Assembly: GCA_044350415.1 (NCBI GenBank)
Contig: JBILHQ010000020.1
Coordinates: forward strand, 1-43,700
DNA length: 43,700 nucleotides
DNA from: M3007 sp044350415
GTDB taxonomy: Bacteria; Bacteroidota; Bacteroidia; Chitinophagales; Saprospiraceae
Reading direction: 5' to 3'
The notes beneath the pieces are model-generated. The model saw only the letters and a list, made by a program, of their open reading frames with translations, made no database searches and was not told the DNA's origin. The translations under genes were made by a program, and so were the position numbers. Below are positions 32,998 to 42,018 of this stretch, in pieces. Within the stretch, counting starts at the first letter, position 1. Each line of letters opens with the position of its first letter.

Positions 32998-33155
32998 TGA
33001 ACCTTCTTGAAGCAGTAAACAACCTGACAGAAAAAGGCATAAAAGTAGAGATTGCCTTTGATGAAGCCTCCATTCAGCAATTTTTGCTCTGGGGAGTTCT
33101 TGCGGCAGTAGTCGCAGGAGCCATTACTGCTTTTGTCAAAAAATCAATTAACTGA
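32997..33155 (+). CDS. 52-aa miniprotein with C-terminal TM
   Basis: MNLLEAVNNLTEKGIKVEIA, an acidic/amphipathic N terminus, then a TM at about 28-45 (FLLWGVLAAVVAGAITAF) and a basic end KKSIN. The layout (acidic amphipathic N-terminal part, one TM, basic C terminus, about 50 residues) is strikingly like a mature filamentous-phage major coat protein, though there is no sequence identity to point at. Confidence 0.6.
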   Translation: MNLLEAVNNLTEKGIKVEIAFDEASIQQFLLWGVLAAVVAGAITAFVKKSIN

Positions 33156-33165
33156 TCACTGTTCC

Positions 33166-33318
33166 ATGGACGCTCTTGAAGAAGCATTTAAGACCGGTAA
33201 AATACCATACCGGTATGAATACGATATCTGGAGTGGTGTCTATTTCGGCATGGTGATCCTTATTATCACATTCGTTTTCACTTTATCATCTGCAATTACC
33301 CGACGAGCGATCGGATAA
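33166..33318 (+). CDS. 50-aa one-TM miniprotein
   Basis: Start ATG at 33166 (MDALEEAFKTGKIPYRYEYD); an in-frame TTG 33 bp upstream lies inside the previous gene and is less likely. Acidic N terminus, TM at about 23-43 (GVYFGMVILIITFVFTLSSA), basic end TRRAIG. The charge layout is the same as in the 52-aa neighbour. Confidence 0.6.
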   Translation: MDALEEAFKTGKIPYRYEYDIWSGVYFGMVILIITFVFTLSSAITRRAIG

Positions 33319-33338
33319 TTCAGCGCAAAATTCTGACT

Positions 33339-33746
33339 ATGCCTCCATATCCTAAAGGGTGCCTTGTTAAAACAGTCACACATGCCAGAGATATCCATGC
33401 AAATGACCTGCGGTTAATTGCGCTTCCACCTGTTCCAAACGGCCTCAACTGGAATGTTACTTTCAAAGTTGAAACCAAACCAGTATCAGATGTGGCGGAA
33501 TTTGTCCAGGTAATAACATCTGCACAGTTGAATCACTCCAATGTGCCTGGGCCTATTCTGGTTGGCCCTATCACGGCAGGTGCCCCAGGTCAATTAAATA
33601 TGACGTTTAATAATATTGCCCTGGTTACTGCCAATACAGGAAACAAGTGGTACATCACGCTGAATAACTTACAGGTAGTAGGTAAAGGTGGGCAAACTGT
33701 TACGGCAGCTGTGCCCGTTGTATTGCAGGTAGATTCGCCTTTCTAA
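33339..33746 (+). CDS. 135-aa beta-rich protein
   Basis: No TM or signal peptide. Alternating hydrophobic strands throughout (NWNVTFKVETKPVSD, GQLNMTFNNIALVT, KWYITLNNLQVVGKG, TAAVPVVLQVDSPF) suggest an all-beta jelly-roll or Ig-like fold. Located between the miniproteins and the fibre genes, it could be a spike-base, penton or minor structural protein. Family not recognised. Confidence 0.7.
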   Translation: MPPYPKGCLVKTVTHARDIHANDLRLIALPPVPNGLNWNVTFKVETKPVSDVAEFVQVITSAQLNHSNVPGPILVGPITAGAPGQLNMTFNNIALVTANTGNKWYITLNNLQVVGKGGQTVTAAVPVVLQVDSPF

Positions 33747-33774
33747 GCGATTTTTTTAAAATTAAAACAACTCG

Positions 33775-34776
33775 ATGATGTCATGTTGCGGGTCTAAACC
33801 ACGGGTGTCGCTTATTAAAACGGCGGCATACCGACCGATTATTGATTGGCACGACCGATGTACCTCCAGTACGCCGGTACGCCAAATACAGTGGCTGTTT
33901 TACCGCAACGGCACATTTGTCTATTCCACTGCTTACGGTGTACCAACCGCACCATTATCTATCGGCAGTGGTAGTACCTATTCCTTGCTCCATGCGACCG
34001 AAGCGGAAATCGTGACGTTTCTCGTTGGTCAGGGAATATCGATTGAAGGCCGGGAAATCATTGAAATTCGGGTAAGAATTAAGAATTGCGATAAGGAGAC
34101 TGCATTGAGTAATCCTATTCGATTCTCTGCACCAATGGTAATGGTGACCTGCAATTGTGATTTTGTGATCGGTTATGATACCAGGCAGACTGGTTTAACG
34201 CCAGTCGCCCCTGTAACATTTAGTCCGGTAGGCGGTCAATTGCTTTTTGTCAATGGGTTACTGACCGATGGCACATTGGTCGATCCATTAGTAAACAGTG
34301 ACGAATTGATGTGGCTTACACTTTCAGGCGGATGCGATGATGCATTTGAAGTGGCTTCTGCTACTGGATTTACAGGTAATGTTACCGTTCCAGCTGGGTT
34401 TTTAGCAGCAGTACCCAACAGTACTGGTTGGATTGTAGGTAGAAATGGCGTTATTCAAACCGGTATATCCTACGCTTCTGGTGATATCACACCATCGGCA
34501 CCTTCTGACCCCAACGACATTTGGGTATTTGCGGGATTGACAGGCGGGAATTGTGCATTGTTAACTGAACCTGTAGGAGTTAACTACACTGGTGCTACGG
34601 TGAACCTGCCACCAGGATATTCCGCATCTAACGCAGACAGGTTTATTCCCGCACGAAATGGTGTGGTAATGTACGCTGCAGCCCAAAGCATCTCCGGATA
34701 TACTATTTCCGGTACTGTCCTTATCCCTGAAACAGCATTTATCAACGAAGAAATATGGCTTATTTCAATTTCTTAA
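33775..34776 (+). CDS. 333-aa fibre/baseplate-like protein
   Basis: No signal peptide; the N terminus MMSCCGSKPRVSL is Cys-rich and may coordinate metal or be modified. An N-terminal Ig-like part (about 20-125) is followed by three repeated modules in the C-terminal two thirds, each containing a 'FVNGLLTDGT', 'VGRNGVIQTG' or 'PARNGVVMYA' strand. Similar RNGV strands are present in the fibre proteins downstream (VYRNGVKL, VFRNGVRL) and in many tail-fibre-like proteins. It may be the inner, cytoplasm-assembled connector for the secreted fibres. Confidence 0.75.
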   Translation: MMSCCGSKPRVSLIKTAAYRPIIDWHDRCTSSTPVRQIQWLFYRNGTFVYSTAYGVPTAPLSIGSGSTYSLLHATEAEIVTFLVGQGISIEGREIIEIRVRIKNCDKETALSNPIRFSAPMVMVTCNCDFVIGYDTRQTGLTPVAPVTFSPVGGQLLFVNGLLTDGTLVDPLVNSDELMWLTLSGGCDDAFEVASATGFTGNVTVPAGFLAAVPNSTGWIVGRNGVIQTGISYASGDITPSAPSDPNDIWVFAGLTGGNCALLTEPVGVNYTGATVNLPPGYSASNADRFIPARNGVVMYAAAQSISGYTISGTVLIPETAFINEEIWLISIS

Positions 34777-34810
34777 TAAGTCAACATCATATTCAACAAC
34801 CAATTTCAGC

Positions 34811-36163
34811 ATGAAAGTCTTATCACACTTACTTATCGTTTTTTCGCTGCTTATTTCCGTATCCGGATATACGCAGCGCATTAACCCCACAACACAAATT
34901 CAAAAATCGCCGGGCAATGCTCCCGGGTATATTCTTCGTTCTAATTCAGTCGGCGAACTTTCATATGTACTCAATACGGCACCTGGTACTGGTACGGTAG
35001 CACCTTCTGGCCCTCCACCTGCGGGATCTTCGGGCATTTACCTGAATACCATTACAGGGCAAGTATATACCTGGAATGGTACTACCTGGAACTTGTTAGG
35101 TTCGGGGAGCGGAACCACCAACTTAGTGTATACGAGTGCTGCAATTACAGGAACGGTGAATTCGGATACCGGAACAGATGCTTTAATCCCCGCAGCAACA
35201 ACTACAATAGCTGGATTAATGACCGCCGCCGATAAAACAGCATTACAGGATGTTCAAACTGCTTTAGCAACAGGTGGGCAAAGTGACAATGGAATCGCTG
35301 GTTCAGGTCTTTCTGGTGACAAGTACCGGCTTGGCGGTGCATTGACTCAAAACACCACTATTCCTGGAGCAGATTTTGGGTTTACGCTCAATAACGCTGG
35401 TACTATCTTAATGGAATCCGACAATACAACCGGGACGGTTAAAAGTGAATTGGCACTTACATCCAGTAATATTGTTGGTACTTACCTGCGATCAGTCAAT
35501 GAATCGAATCCCAGCAACGTATCCCAACTTAGTTTAGATATTGATGGTATCCACGGTTTACAGTGGACGACTACTACCGGACAACCATTGGGTTTTCTCA
35601 TTAACCCCAATACGACCACTGCTACTTCCGGAATAACAGTCGCTACCCGAAAACATGCACTGGGAACCGCTGTGGTTGGGCAAGTACTTACTCGGCAGGC
35701 TGATGGTACGGTAGAATATCAAACAGTAAGTGGAGGAGGGATTACGACTTATTCCGCTGGTAGTGGGACCATTGTCACGGCTTCCGGAGCAGGTGTAACA
35801 TTCACGCGTACCACCGCTTCCATCTGGACATTTGATATACCATCGGGTATTGAGTTACTGTCATTTGACATCAATAGTACTGCTTCGCAGTCGGCAACTG
35901 CCGCATTGGATATTGATTTTGTATTTGCAGGCACACGACCATACAACCAGGATGGTAGTGTAGATATGACAGATGCAAAAGTTCCGGTAATCACCACCTT
36001 GAAAAAAATTAACCCATCGACCTATCCAACTACTGCAGCCGGTAATAATGCTGCATGGACGACCGATGTCACTGCTGCGGGTACACTCCGAATAAGTACT
36101 ACTGAATTCGGCGAGGTTTCCTCGGCAGGTGCTAATGCTACAAGTATAAAAGGCGTATTCTAA
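34811..36163 (+). CDS. Sec-exported fibre-like protein 1
   Basis: 450 aa. Signal peptide MKVLSHLLIVFSLLISVSGY ending near TQR. After it comes a tail-fibre-like motif, GIYLNTITGQVYTWNGTTWN, then Thr/Ser/Gly-rich beta repeats typical of trimeric fibre shafts. The C-terminal domain (about 350-450) includes DIDFVFAGTRPYNQDGS. No T9SS sorting domain. Export to the periplasm of a fibre-like protein is unusual for a tailed phage but normal for filamentous phages or surface appendages. Confidence 0.8.
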   Translation: MKVLSHLLIVFSLLISVSGYTQRINPTTQIQKSPGNAPGYILRSNSVGELSYVLNTAPGTGTVAPSGPPPAGSSGIYLNTITGQVYTWNGTTWNLLGSGSGTTNLVYTSAAITGTVNSDTGTDALIPAATTTIAGLMTAADKTALQDVQTALATGGQSDNGIAGSGLSGDKYRLGGALTQNTTIPGADFGFTLNNAGTILMESDNTTGTVKSELALTSSNIVGTYLRSVNESNPSNVSQLSLDIDGIHGLQWTTTTGQPLGFLINPNTTTATSGITVATRKHALGTAVVGQVLTRQADGTVEYQTVSGGGITTYSAGSGTIVTASGAGVTFTRTTASIWTFDIPSGIELLSFDINSTASQSATAALDIDFVFAGTRPYNQDGSVDMTDAKVPVITTLKKINPSTYPTTAAGNNAAWTTDVTAAGTLRISTTEFGEVSSAGANATSIKGVF

Positions 36164-36174
36164 TTTTTTCGCGC

Positions 36175-36197
36175 AAAAAGCACCATACATAATAAAA
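36175..36197. repeat. 23-bp direct repeat, copy 1
   Basis: AAAAAGCACCATA, then C, then ATAATAAAA. It matches 41107-41129 with one mismatch. The pair bounds four fibre genes and a small ORF. Confidence 0.7.
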
Positions 36198-37090
36198 TGC
36201 GTAGTTTAGTTACCATTTTTTTCATATCGGTGGCGGCATTGGTTTCGGCTCAATCTCCACTCTTTTACGCCTTCGGTAATATGCCGGTGCGCACGATTGT
36301 CTCCGCAAATACCTATGATATTACCATATCAGGTTTGGCTGGCGGATACAAACAGTACCCCGATGCCAATTTTGAAGCAACTGAAATAGCCCCAGGATTT
36401 GTGGTGTGGCCAGCCGGTGGATGTATTCGACTTGAAGTGACTCAGGTCATGTCCACATTCCCGTTGGTGATTCGTGTAGTTGATGCTGCTGCTTCAGGGG
36501 CATTGGATGGTTCTGATCTTTTGAATGCACGGGTACTGATTCTTCAGGAGTCCAAATGGGGCACCTTTAATATTGGCGCATTCGGCAATTTAGCAGATGG
36601 TAATGCTGGTAGCCAGGCCGGAATAGGTCCATACGACTTTGCCTGTATCCAAAATTATTACAAACAACAAACCGCAGCTGCACTTCAATCGCTTGGAACC
36701 AATTCCCACGCAGCAGTAACAGTAACAGACAACGCCCGGATTGACTTGACACTTACTGGTCAGAATATCACTGCCGATCTGGCTCAAAACGGCGCAGTAA
36801 CCGGGCAGTTTTTACAATGGAACGGCACCGCCTGGGTTCCTTCAGATGGGTTGAAAATGAAGGAGCAGTTTTTTACGGCAGTCCTGGGACAAACAGATTT
36901 TATCCTCACCGGATATACCCCCGAGGCACAAACTGGCGACAATTACCCCCTTAAAGTTTATCGCAATGGAGTAAAACTACGATATGTTCCAGGCGCACCC
37001 GGAGCCTTCCAATTTACTTATGCAGGCGCTACAATAACGACGGCAGCAAGCGCAGCAGGTGATGAAGTCAACATTGAATTTAACAACTAA
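36197..37090 (+). CDS. Sec-exported fibre-like protein 2
   Basis: 297 aa. Signal peptide MRSLVTIFFISVAALVSAQ. The N-terminal beta domain (about 20-150) contains two Cys. The C-terminal part (about 165-297) has GQNITADLAQN, GQFLQWNGTAWVPS and VYRNGVKLRY, and a final strand GDEVNIEFNN, nearly the same as the C terminus of the next protein. The start codon overlaps the first copy of a 23-bp repeat whose partner lies at 41107. Confidence 0.8.
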   Translation: MRSLVTIFFISVAALVSAQSPLFYAFGNMPVRTIVSANTYDITISGLAGGYKQYPDANFEATEIAPGFVVWPAGGCIRLEVTQVMSTFPLVIRVVDAAASGALDGSDLLNARVLILQESKWGTFNIGAFGNLADGNAGSQAGIGPYDFACIQNYYKQQTAAALQSLGTNSHAAVTVTDNARIDLTLTGQNITADLAQNGAVTGQFLQWNGTAWVPSDGLKMKEQFFTAVLGQTDFILTGYTPEAQTGDNYPLKVYRNGVKLRYVPGAPGAFQFTYAGATITTAASAAGDEVNIEFNN

Positions 37091-37103
37091 ATTTATACAC
37101 ACT

Positions 37104-38318
37104 ATGAAATTTTTAAAACAAGTCATTCTTTCAGCATTGCTGGTTTTTCTGGCAGTTGCCACTAACGCCCAAAATACCCAAATGATTAAACGGGGCGGTG
37201 TGCTCACCGATACAATGCACACCAACCGGCTTGTATCAACAGGTGCCACCAATGGTCAATTACTCCAATTTAACGGTACTAACTGGGTGCCTGCAACAGT
37301 AACTGCCACCACCGACCTTACGATTGCGAACAGGACAACTACCACATTAGATGTAAACAGTAGTAACGGTAATGATGCTACCGTTCCCGCTGCCACCAAT
37401 CTGCTGGCGGGTTTAATGATTGCAGCAGATAAAGCAAAGTCAGACTTTATTACCATTACGCAAGCAGTTGACCTGGATGCGCTTGAAGCCGCAAGTCATG
37501 CTGCCGTAACGATCACAGACGGTACTACGGTAAATTTAACGCTCGCTGCACAGAACCTTACCGCTGAAGTAATTGAATCGGCACTGACAGCAGCGAATAT
37601 TCCATTGGCAGACACTGGCAATTTTTTCACAACTGATAATATCAATGCCGCATTTCAACAGCTCGGTGCGACATCTCACGCTGCTGTAACGGTCACTGAT
37701 GGTACCAAAATTGACTTTACCCTCACCGGGCAAAATCTGACGGCTACCATTATCGCTGGAAGTATTGCGAATACAGACCTTGCACAGTCAGGCGCTACAA
37801 CCAACCAGGTGCTTTCCTGGAGTGGCACCAACTGGGTACCAGTTACCCAATCTGCAACGAATACCAGCGCAACAGCAACTGCTCCACTGACCGCTACAAC
37901 AGTCCAGGGGCAGTTGAATGAACTTGCCACAAATACACATGCAGCCGCAACCGTAACTGACAATGCCCGAATTGATTTTACCCTGACCGGACAGAATATC
38001 ACCGCCGATCTGGCTCAAAACAGTGCTACCACGGGCCAGGTGATGACATGGAGCGGGACCGCCTGGGCACCAGCCGCTAACCGATCGATGCGGGAAGAAA
38101 GTTTTACAGCGACGGCGGCACAAACAGCCTTTACTATTGCTGTTTCACAATCCGCAGTATCAGGAACTTCAGTTCCCGTTCGTGTTTTCCGCAATGGCGT
38201 ACGCCTTTTTTATGCGGCCTCTGGTCCTAACGTAATACAGTTTACCTATTCAGGAACAACCATTACAACTACTGCCAATGCAGTCGGTGATATTATCACA
38301 GTGGAATATTTAAACTAA
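37104..38318 (+). CDS. Sec-exported fibre-like protein 3
   Basis: 404 aa from ATG 37104 (leader ATACACACTATG); an upstream ATG at 37059 lies in the previous gene and would bury the signal peptide MKFLKQVILSALLVFLAVAT. The body has repeated units: LQQFNGTNWVP-like 'W-NGT-WVP' strands, SHAAVTVTDGTKIDFTLTGQ repeated three times, and NITADLAQNSATTG. It ends in VFRNGVRLFY and GDIITVEYLN, homologous to fibre 2. It is likely a trimeric repeat fibre. Fibres 2 and 3 appear to have arisen by duplication. Confidence 0.82.
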   Translation: MKFLKQVILSALLVFLAVATNAQNTQMIKRGGVLTDTMHTNRLVSTGATNGQLLQFNGTNWVPATVTATTDLTIANRTTTTLDVNSSNGNDATVPAATNLLAGLMIAADKAKSDFITITQAVDLDALEAASHAAVTITDGTTVNLTLAAQNLTAEVIESALTAANIPLADTGNFFTTDNINAAFQQLGATSHAAVTVTDGTKIDFTLTGQNLTATIIAGSIANTDLAQSGATTNQVLSWSGTNWVPVTQSATNTSATATAPLTATTVQGQLNELATNTHAAATVTDNARIDFTLTGQNITADLAQNSATTGQVMTWSGTAWAPAANRSMREESFTATAAQTAFTIAVSQSAVSGTSVPVRVFRNGVRLFYAASGPNVIQFTYSGTTITTTANAVGDIITVEYLN

Positions 38319-38327
38319 TTTGTCTTT

Positions 38328-40223
38328 ATGAAAATCACATTTCTTCTTTTTCTCTTATTCGGGGTGCTTGGCGATTCATTTGCACAAAGTGACGTAATAC
38401 TTCCTGGTGGGGTAAAGAATGGTAATGGCGCAACAAGCGGGCAGGTACTGAAATGGAATGGTTCAGCATGGGTTCCCGGCGCTGACGACTCCGGAGCCGC
38501 AGATGGCAATGGTATCATTTCAGCACTGCCTGTTGGTAACGTAAATATAACTTCAGGTGGATTTGATTTAACATTTAGAGGAATTTCAGATGTAAAGGCA
38601 AGATATGATACGCTTGGTTCAGCTTTTTCTAATGCTGTTGCCACTGAGCTAATTGCAACAAATTCAGCAGGACCAGGTAATACGCATAGATTCAAAACCT
38701 CTGTAGTGAGTTCTCCAACTGAAGGCTCAGGATTTAAAGAAAGTATTGAGGGAAGAACGTTCATAGACTGGAAAAATCCCGGAACATCGGGATACCTCAA
38801 TTCATTTTCAACCAGTTTATATTCCTCTTCCACAGCATCTTCGGTAAGAGGTCTGCACATGTTTAAGGGTGGTGGAACAAATTGGGATATTCCTAATAAA
38901 GTTGTCGCAGGCAGTGATCTTGGTTATATTAGTTGGGCAAGTACCGACACTACAGCACTAATAGGAACTGCTCCTACCAAATTTACCAACGCACTTACAT
39001 CGCCATCATCAGGTATTTCCGGATTTGTTTACAGAACCTTTAATTATCAAAAGTTTTATGGAGGATTAAAATTTTGGACGACAGAAGGGAATAGAACTTT
39101 AATTGCAGCACTTCAATTAGATACATTAACGAAATCAATACTGCCAGTCGATATTACAGCAACAAGAATTGGAACAGCAGCTTTAAGAATAAACTCTACA
39201 ACTGGAGGGCTAGTCCCTCCACGCATGACAACCACTCAACGGGACGCGCTCACAAATCTAACAGCGTCAACCATAATTTGGAACACTACCTTGAGCACCC
39301 ACCAATTCTGGACAGGATCGTCATGGAGTTCTTTGCCAGATAACTGGGGAACTCAAACAGTGGTATCATCTTCCAGATTTTCTGGAAATGGAACGGCAGG
39401 GTCGCCATTAGAGTTGGCACAGCAATCTGCATCAACGGGGCAAGTCCTGGCATGGAACGGTTCTACGTGGAGCCCAGCGAATCAAACTACCGGTATATCT
39501 ACTGTCGGTGCATTTCAGACTACCAATACATCAGCTGGTTTATCCATCTCTGGAACGGATATCAGACTGCACCATGCCACATTGCTGACAGCGGGAGGTA
39601 TTTCTTTATCTGATCAGTTTATCGGAAAAGGAACGAAGACATTCACCAAGGATGCAGCTGGCATTGCAATCCCCATTGTAAGCCAAAATAGTGCAGCATC
39701 ATTTGATGATGATGCAGTAGCGTTTCACCATGTTTTAGGAAGTACTGTCGCCTCTGTACTTAAAACAACGATCGTAGGGGGCAGTGTTTCGGGAGGGACC
39801 GTTACCACTTTGTCAAATATGGATGCAGATGGCACAATACGTAATGCTTTTGAGATCACGCCCAAAAACAGCTTTAAAACCATTGGATTTATTAACCGCC
39901 GTATACAAAATGTAGGAGCCTCTTTTTCTGCGGTGGCTATTACCAACCGTGCTTCAGCATATAATTTCCAAACTGCAGCAGGAGCATTAACGCTTCCCGA
40001 CCCGACTACACTTGATGAAGGAGAAGAGGTGGAATGGAAGGTTACGTTTACCACAGGATCAGATGCAACTATTAATACCGCTGCTGCCGGCAGCGAGTTT
40101 TGGGCAAATGGGAGTGGCGCCGCAATCGCATCAATTTCACTCACAGCCGGGGTGAAATCCGGGAAATTAGTAGTAACCAGTATTGGCGGTACAAATTATT
40201 GGCTTAACAGTGTGTATAATTAA
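38328..40223 (+). CDS. Sec-exported fibre-like protein 4 (largest)
   Basis: 631 aa. Signal peptide MKITFLLFLLFGVLGDSFAQ. Soon after it comes GQVLKWNGSAWVPGADD, the module shared with the other fibres. A long beta-rich shaft is followed by a strand set typical of tail-fibre tips near 310-345 (LVPPRMTTTQRDALTNLTAS ... IWNTTLSTHQFWTGSSWSSL). The C-terminal part (about 535-631) has AAGALTLPDPTTLDEGEEVE. The PPRMTTTQRDAL...P-type phrase is common in Bacteroidota phage and surface proteins. Presumed receptor binding or adhesion. Confidence 0.82.
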   Translation: MKITFLLFLLFGVLGDSFAQSDVILPGGVKNGNGATSGQVLKWNGSAWVPGADDSGAADGNGIISALPVGNVNITSGGFDLTFRGISDVKARYDTLGSAFSNAVATELIATNSAGPGNTHRFKTSVVSSPTEGSGFKESIEGRTFIDWKNPGTSGYLNSFSTSLYSSSTASSVRGLHMFKGGGTNWDIPNKVVAGSDLGYISWASTDTTALIGTAPTKFTNALTSPSSGISGFVYRTFNYQKFYGGLKFWTTEGNRTLIAALQLDTLTKSILPVDITATRIGTAALRINSTTGGLVPPRMTTTQRDALTNLTASTIIWNTTLSTHQFWTGSSWSSLPDNWGTQTVVSSSRFSGNGTAGSPLELAQQSASTGQVLAWNGSTWSPANQTTGISTVGAFQTTNTSAGLSISGTDIRLHHATLLTAGGISLSDQFIGKGTKTFTKDAAGIAIPIVSQNSAASFDDDAVAFHHVLGSTVASVLKTTIVGGSVSGGTVTTLSNMDADGTIRNAFEITPKNSFKTIGFINRRIQNVGASFSAVAITNRASAYNFQTAAGALTLPDPTTLDEGEEVEWKVTFTTGSDATINTAAAGSEFWANGSGAAIASISLTAGVKSGKLVVTSIGGTNYWLNSVYN

Positions 40224-40224
40224 T

Positions 40225-40974
40225 ATGAGGAATTTAAGTATTGTAATATTTAGCCTTTTCATTTTCTCTTTAAATGCGCAATCGCAAATAACTGTAAATG
40301 AGAACGGGACAGTAGTTCAAGTACCCGTAGCGGTGCTAGATGGAAGTGGCCATTTACCGGTTTCATTATTCCCACCGGCCGTAGCAGGTGGCGATCTTAC
40401 TGGAACCTTAGATAATTTGCAGATTGCGGCCAATGCTGTCACAGCAGTAGAAATCTTAAATGGTGAAATCACTACATCAAAATTTAATCCCGGGACACTT
40501 ACCAATCAATACTTTGTTTGGAATGGTACTGCATGGACCCTTGCACAGCAGGAGTATACGGTATCTACAAGTGGGAGCCAGGCGGTGTCAGTCGTAACAG
40601 CAACAGCAATGACAAATGGGGCATTTACAGTTACCGCAGGTAAAAAATACGAAGTGATTGCCCGGTTGGTCTATAATGCTGCGGCTACGACAACCGGAAT
40701 TGCACTTAGTTATACTGCGCCAGCGGGTGCTGTCTGGTCGGAATATAATATTCCAGGTGCTGCTACTACTACCCAGGGAACTTCCCGGTATAATACAAGC
40801 ACATTATGGGTATCAACGAGTTCCGTTGCTACAACCAATAATTTGGCAATTGCCAATTTTCGGATAGAGCCTACAGCAACGGGCACCTTTCAAATAAATT
40901 TTGCCTCGGAGGTAGCTGCTTCAGCAATCACAATGATTATCGGCTCAAAAATAACAATTAAAGAATTATTTTAA
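40225..40974 (+). CDS. Sec-exported fibre-like protein 5
   Basis: 249 aa from ATG 40225 (MRNLSIVIFSLFIFSLNAQ, a clear signal peptide), 1 bp after the previous stop. Short N-terminal adaptor with QYFVWNGTAWTLAQQ, the shared W-NGT-W module, then a compact beta domain (about 110-249, KKYEVIARLVYNAAATTTGI ... TGTFQINFASEVAASAI) that resembles a TNF-like or collar-type head. No sorting domain. Last of the five secreted fibres. Confidence 0.8.
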   Translation: MRNLSIVIFSLFIFSLNAQSQITVNENGTVVQVPVAVLDGSGHLPVSLFPPAVAGGDLTGTLDNLQIAANAVTAVEILNGEITTSKFNPGTLTNQYFVWNGTAWTLAQQEYTVSTSGSQAVSVVTATAMTNGAFTVTAGKKYEVIARLVYNAAATTTGIALSYTAPAGAVWSEYNIPGAATTTQGTSRYNTSTLWVSTSSVATTNNLAIANFRIEPTATGTFQINFASEVAASAITMIIGSKITIKELF

Positions 40975-40977
40975 ATT

Positions 40978-41124
40978 ATGAAAAAATTACTTTTTGTATG
41001 CTCATTTGAAGCAGCGCCGGTAATACCAACGTACTTGGGATTATTCCCCAAAAACAACTTAGGTATCTGGTCGGACCCAAATATGATTACACTTGATGCT
41101 TGGAGTAAAAAGCACCATAGATAA
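40978..41124 (+). CDS. 48-aa small ORF
   Basis: Starts MKKLLFVCSFEAAPVIPTYL, 3 bp after the previous stop; its end lies in the second 23-bp repeat. The hydrophobic start is too short for a signal peptide. It may be a real miniprotein or a remnant of a fibre gene lost by recombination. Confidence 0.4.
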   Translation: MKKLLFVCSFEAAPVIPTYLGLFPKNNLGIWSDPNMITLDAWSKKHHR

Positions 41125-41129
41125 TAAAA
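41107..41129. repeat. 23-bp direct repeat, copy 2
   Basis: AAAAAGCACCATA, then G, then ATAATAAAA: partner of 36175-36197 in the same orientation. Confidence 0.7.
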
Positions 41130-41169
41130 CCATCCCCATATCTACTCATTTTCTTTTGTCACGTAAGCA

Positions 41170-41517
41170 ATGGACGATAATTTCAAAAAAAACCTGTACG
41201 GCGGAATAGCGGCAGTATTTGGCTGGATAGTAGTTACTATCCCCAAAATTCAATCGAGGGAGGTATCATGGACCAAGATGTTGGCTCATATCGGAGTAGC
41301 ACTCCTGGTCGGATTTAGCACACATGCTGTGTTGCCTTATGTGGGATTAGGAGGCATATCAGATAGTTTGTCGATTGCAACCGCATCGGTAGCAGGAGGC
41401 ATTGCCGACCAAATTATTCTGCTTTATCAGTCATTGATATTATCCACTATTCGAAAGTTTAAAGGGGCGAAAAAGGATACGAAAGACCAAAGTGACCCCG
41501 ACAATATTCAACACTAA
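41170..41517 (+). CDS. Holin-like membrane protein
   Basis: 115 aa with about three hydrophobic segments at 10-26 (YGGIAAVFGWIVVTIPK), 37-58 (AHIGVALLVGFSTHAVLPYV) and 65-90 (DSLSIATASVAGGIADQIILLY), and a charged C terminus (KGAKKDTKDQSDPD). The size, TM count, and the Gly/Ala-rich third segment followed by a charged tail match phage holins such as the LydA type. No endolysin lies next to it in the window, so it could instead be a membrane component of the particle. Confidence 0.65.
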   Translation: MDDNFKKNLYGGIAAVFGWIVVTIPKIQSREVSWTKMLAHIGVALLVGFSTHAVLPYVGLGGISDSLSIATASVAGGIADQIILLYQSLILSTIRKFKGAKKDTKDQSDPDNIQH

Positions 41518-41545
41518 TTCATCATATAAAAATTTTACACACGCT

Positions 41546-41986
41546 ATGAAATTCAAATTCGCACACCTTGCCCCGATTGCCAGAATGGTATTCGTATTTT
41601 TCTTCACCCTCACCCTCCTGTCTACCAATATGTTCGCGCAGGACACTATTAGTATTGGGAACCCAGGAACTTACGTGGGCGATGGCAACTTCAACCTGCT
41701 TCAGGTAGGGCTTACCATCCTCCTGTCTTATCTCACCTCACTGTTCCCGGCTGCTGCAAAACTGAAACCATATATCCGGGCGGCTACCGTTGCGCTATTA
41801 GTTACCGGGTCCTTTATCATCTTCAAAGTAGGGGCAATTAATGGTGAAACATTTGCGCTTATCCTGGCCACATTTCTTCCAAATTTTGCATATTCCGGTA
41901 TTCTTTGGGAAGGTTTGAAGTTTCTTTTAGGGCTGGTTGGGATCAAACTTAAATCACCTGAAACGGTTCCTGTTGGCTCCAAATAA
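41546..41986 (+). CDS. Polytopic membrane protein, second holin-like candidate
   Basis: 146 aa from ATG 41546, chosen for its leader TTACACACGCTATG; an in-frame upstream start at 41492 lies inside the holin-like gene. N-terminal signal/TM (residues 12-32, ending NMFAQ), then TM-like segments at about 55-78, 87-105 and 113-140. A clean -AQ cleavage site followed by membrane spans is unusual. It could be an inner-membrane pore or assembly protein. Confidence 0.65.
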   Translation: MKFKFAHLAPIARMVFVFFFTLTLLSTNMFAQDTISIGNPGTYVGDGNFNLLQVGLTILLSYLTSLFPAAAKLKPYIRAATVALLVTGSFIIFKVGAINGETFALILATFLPNFAYSGILWEGLKFLLGLVGIKLKSPETVPVGSK

Positions 41987-42018
41987 AGACATAAAAGTCG
42001 TAATCGGTTTTTAGAGCG

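Noticed and set aside
38315..38860. 181-aa - strand frame
   Set aside because: Antisense to the signal-peptide fibre gene; Pro/Ser/Leu-rich shadow.
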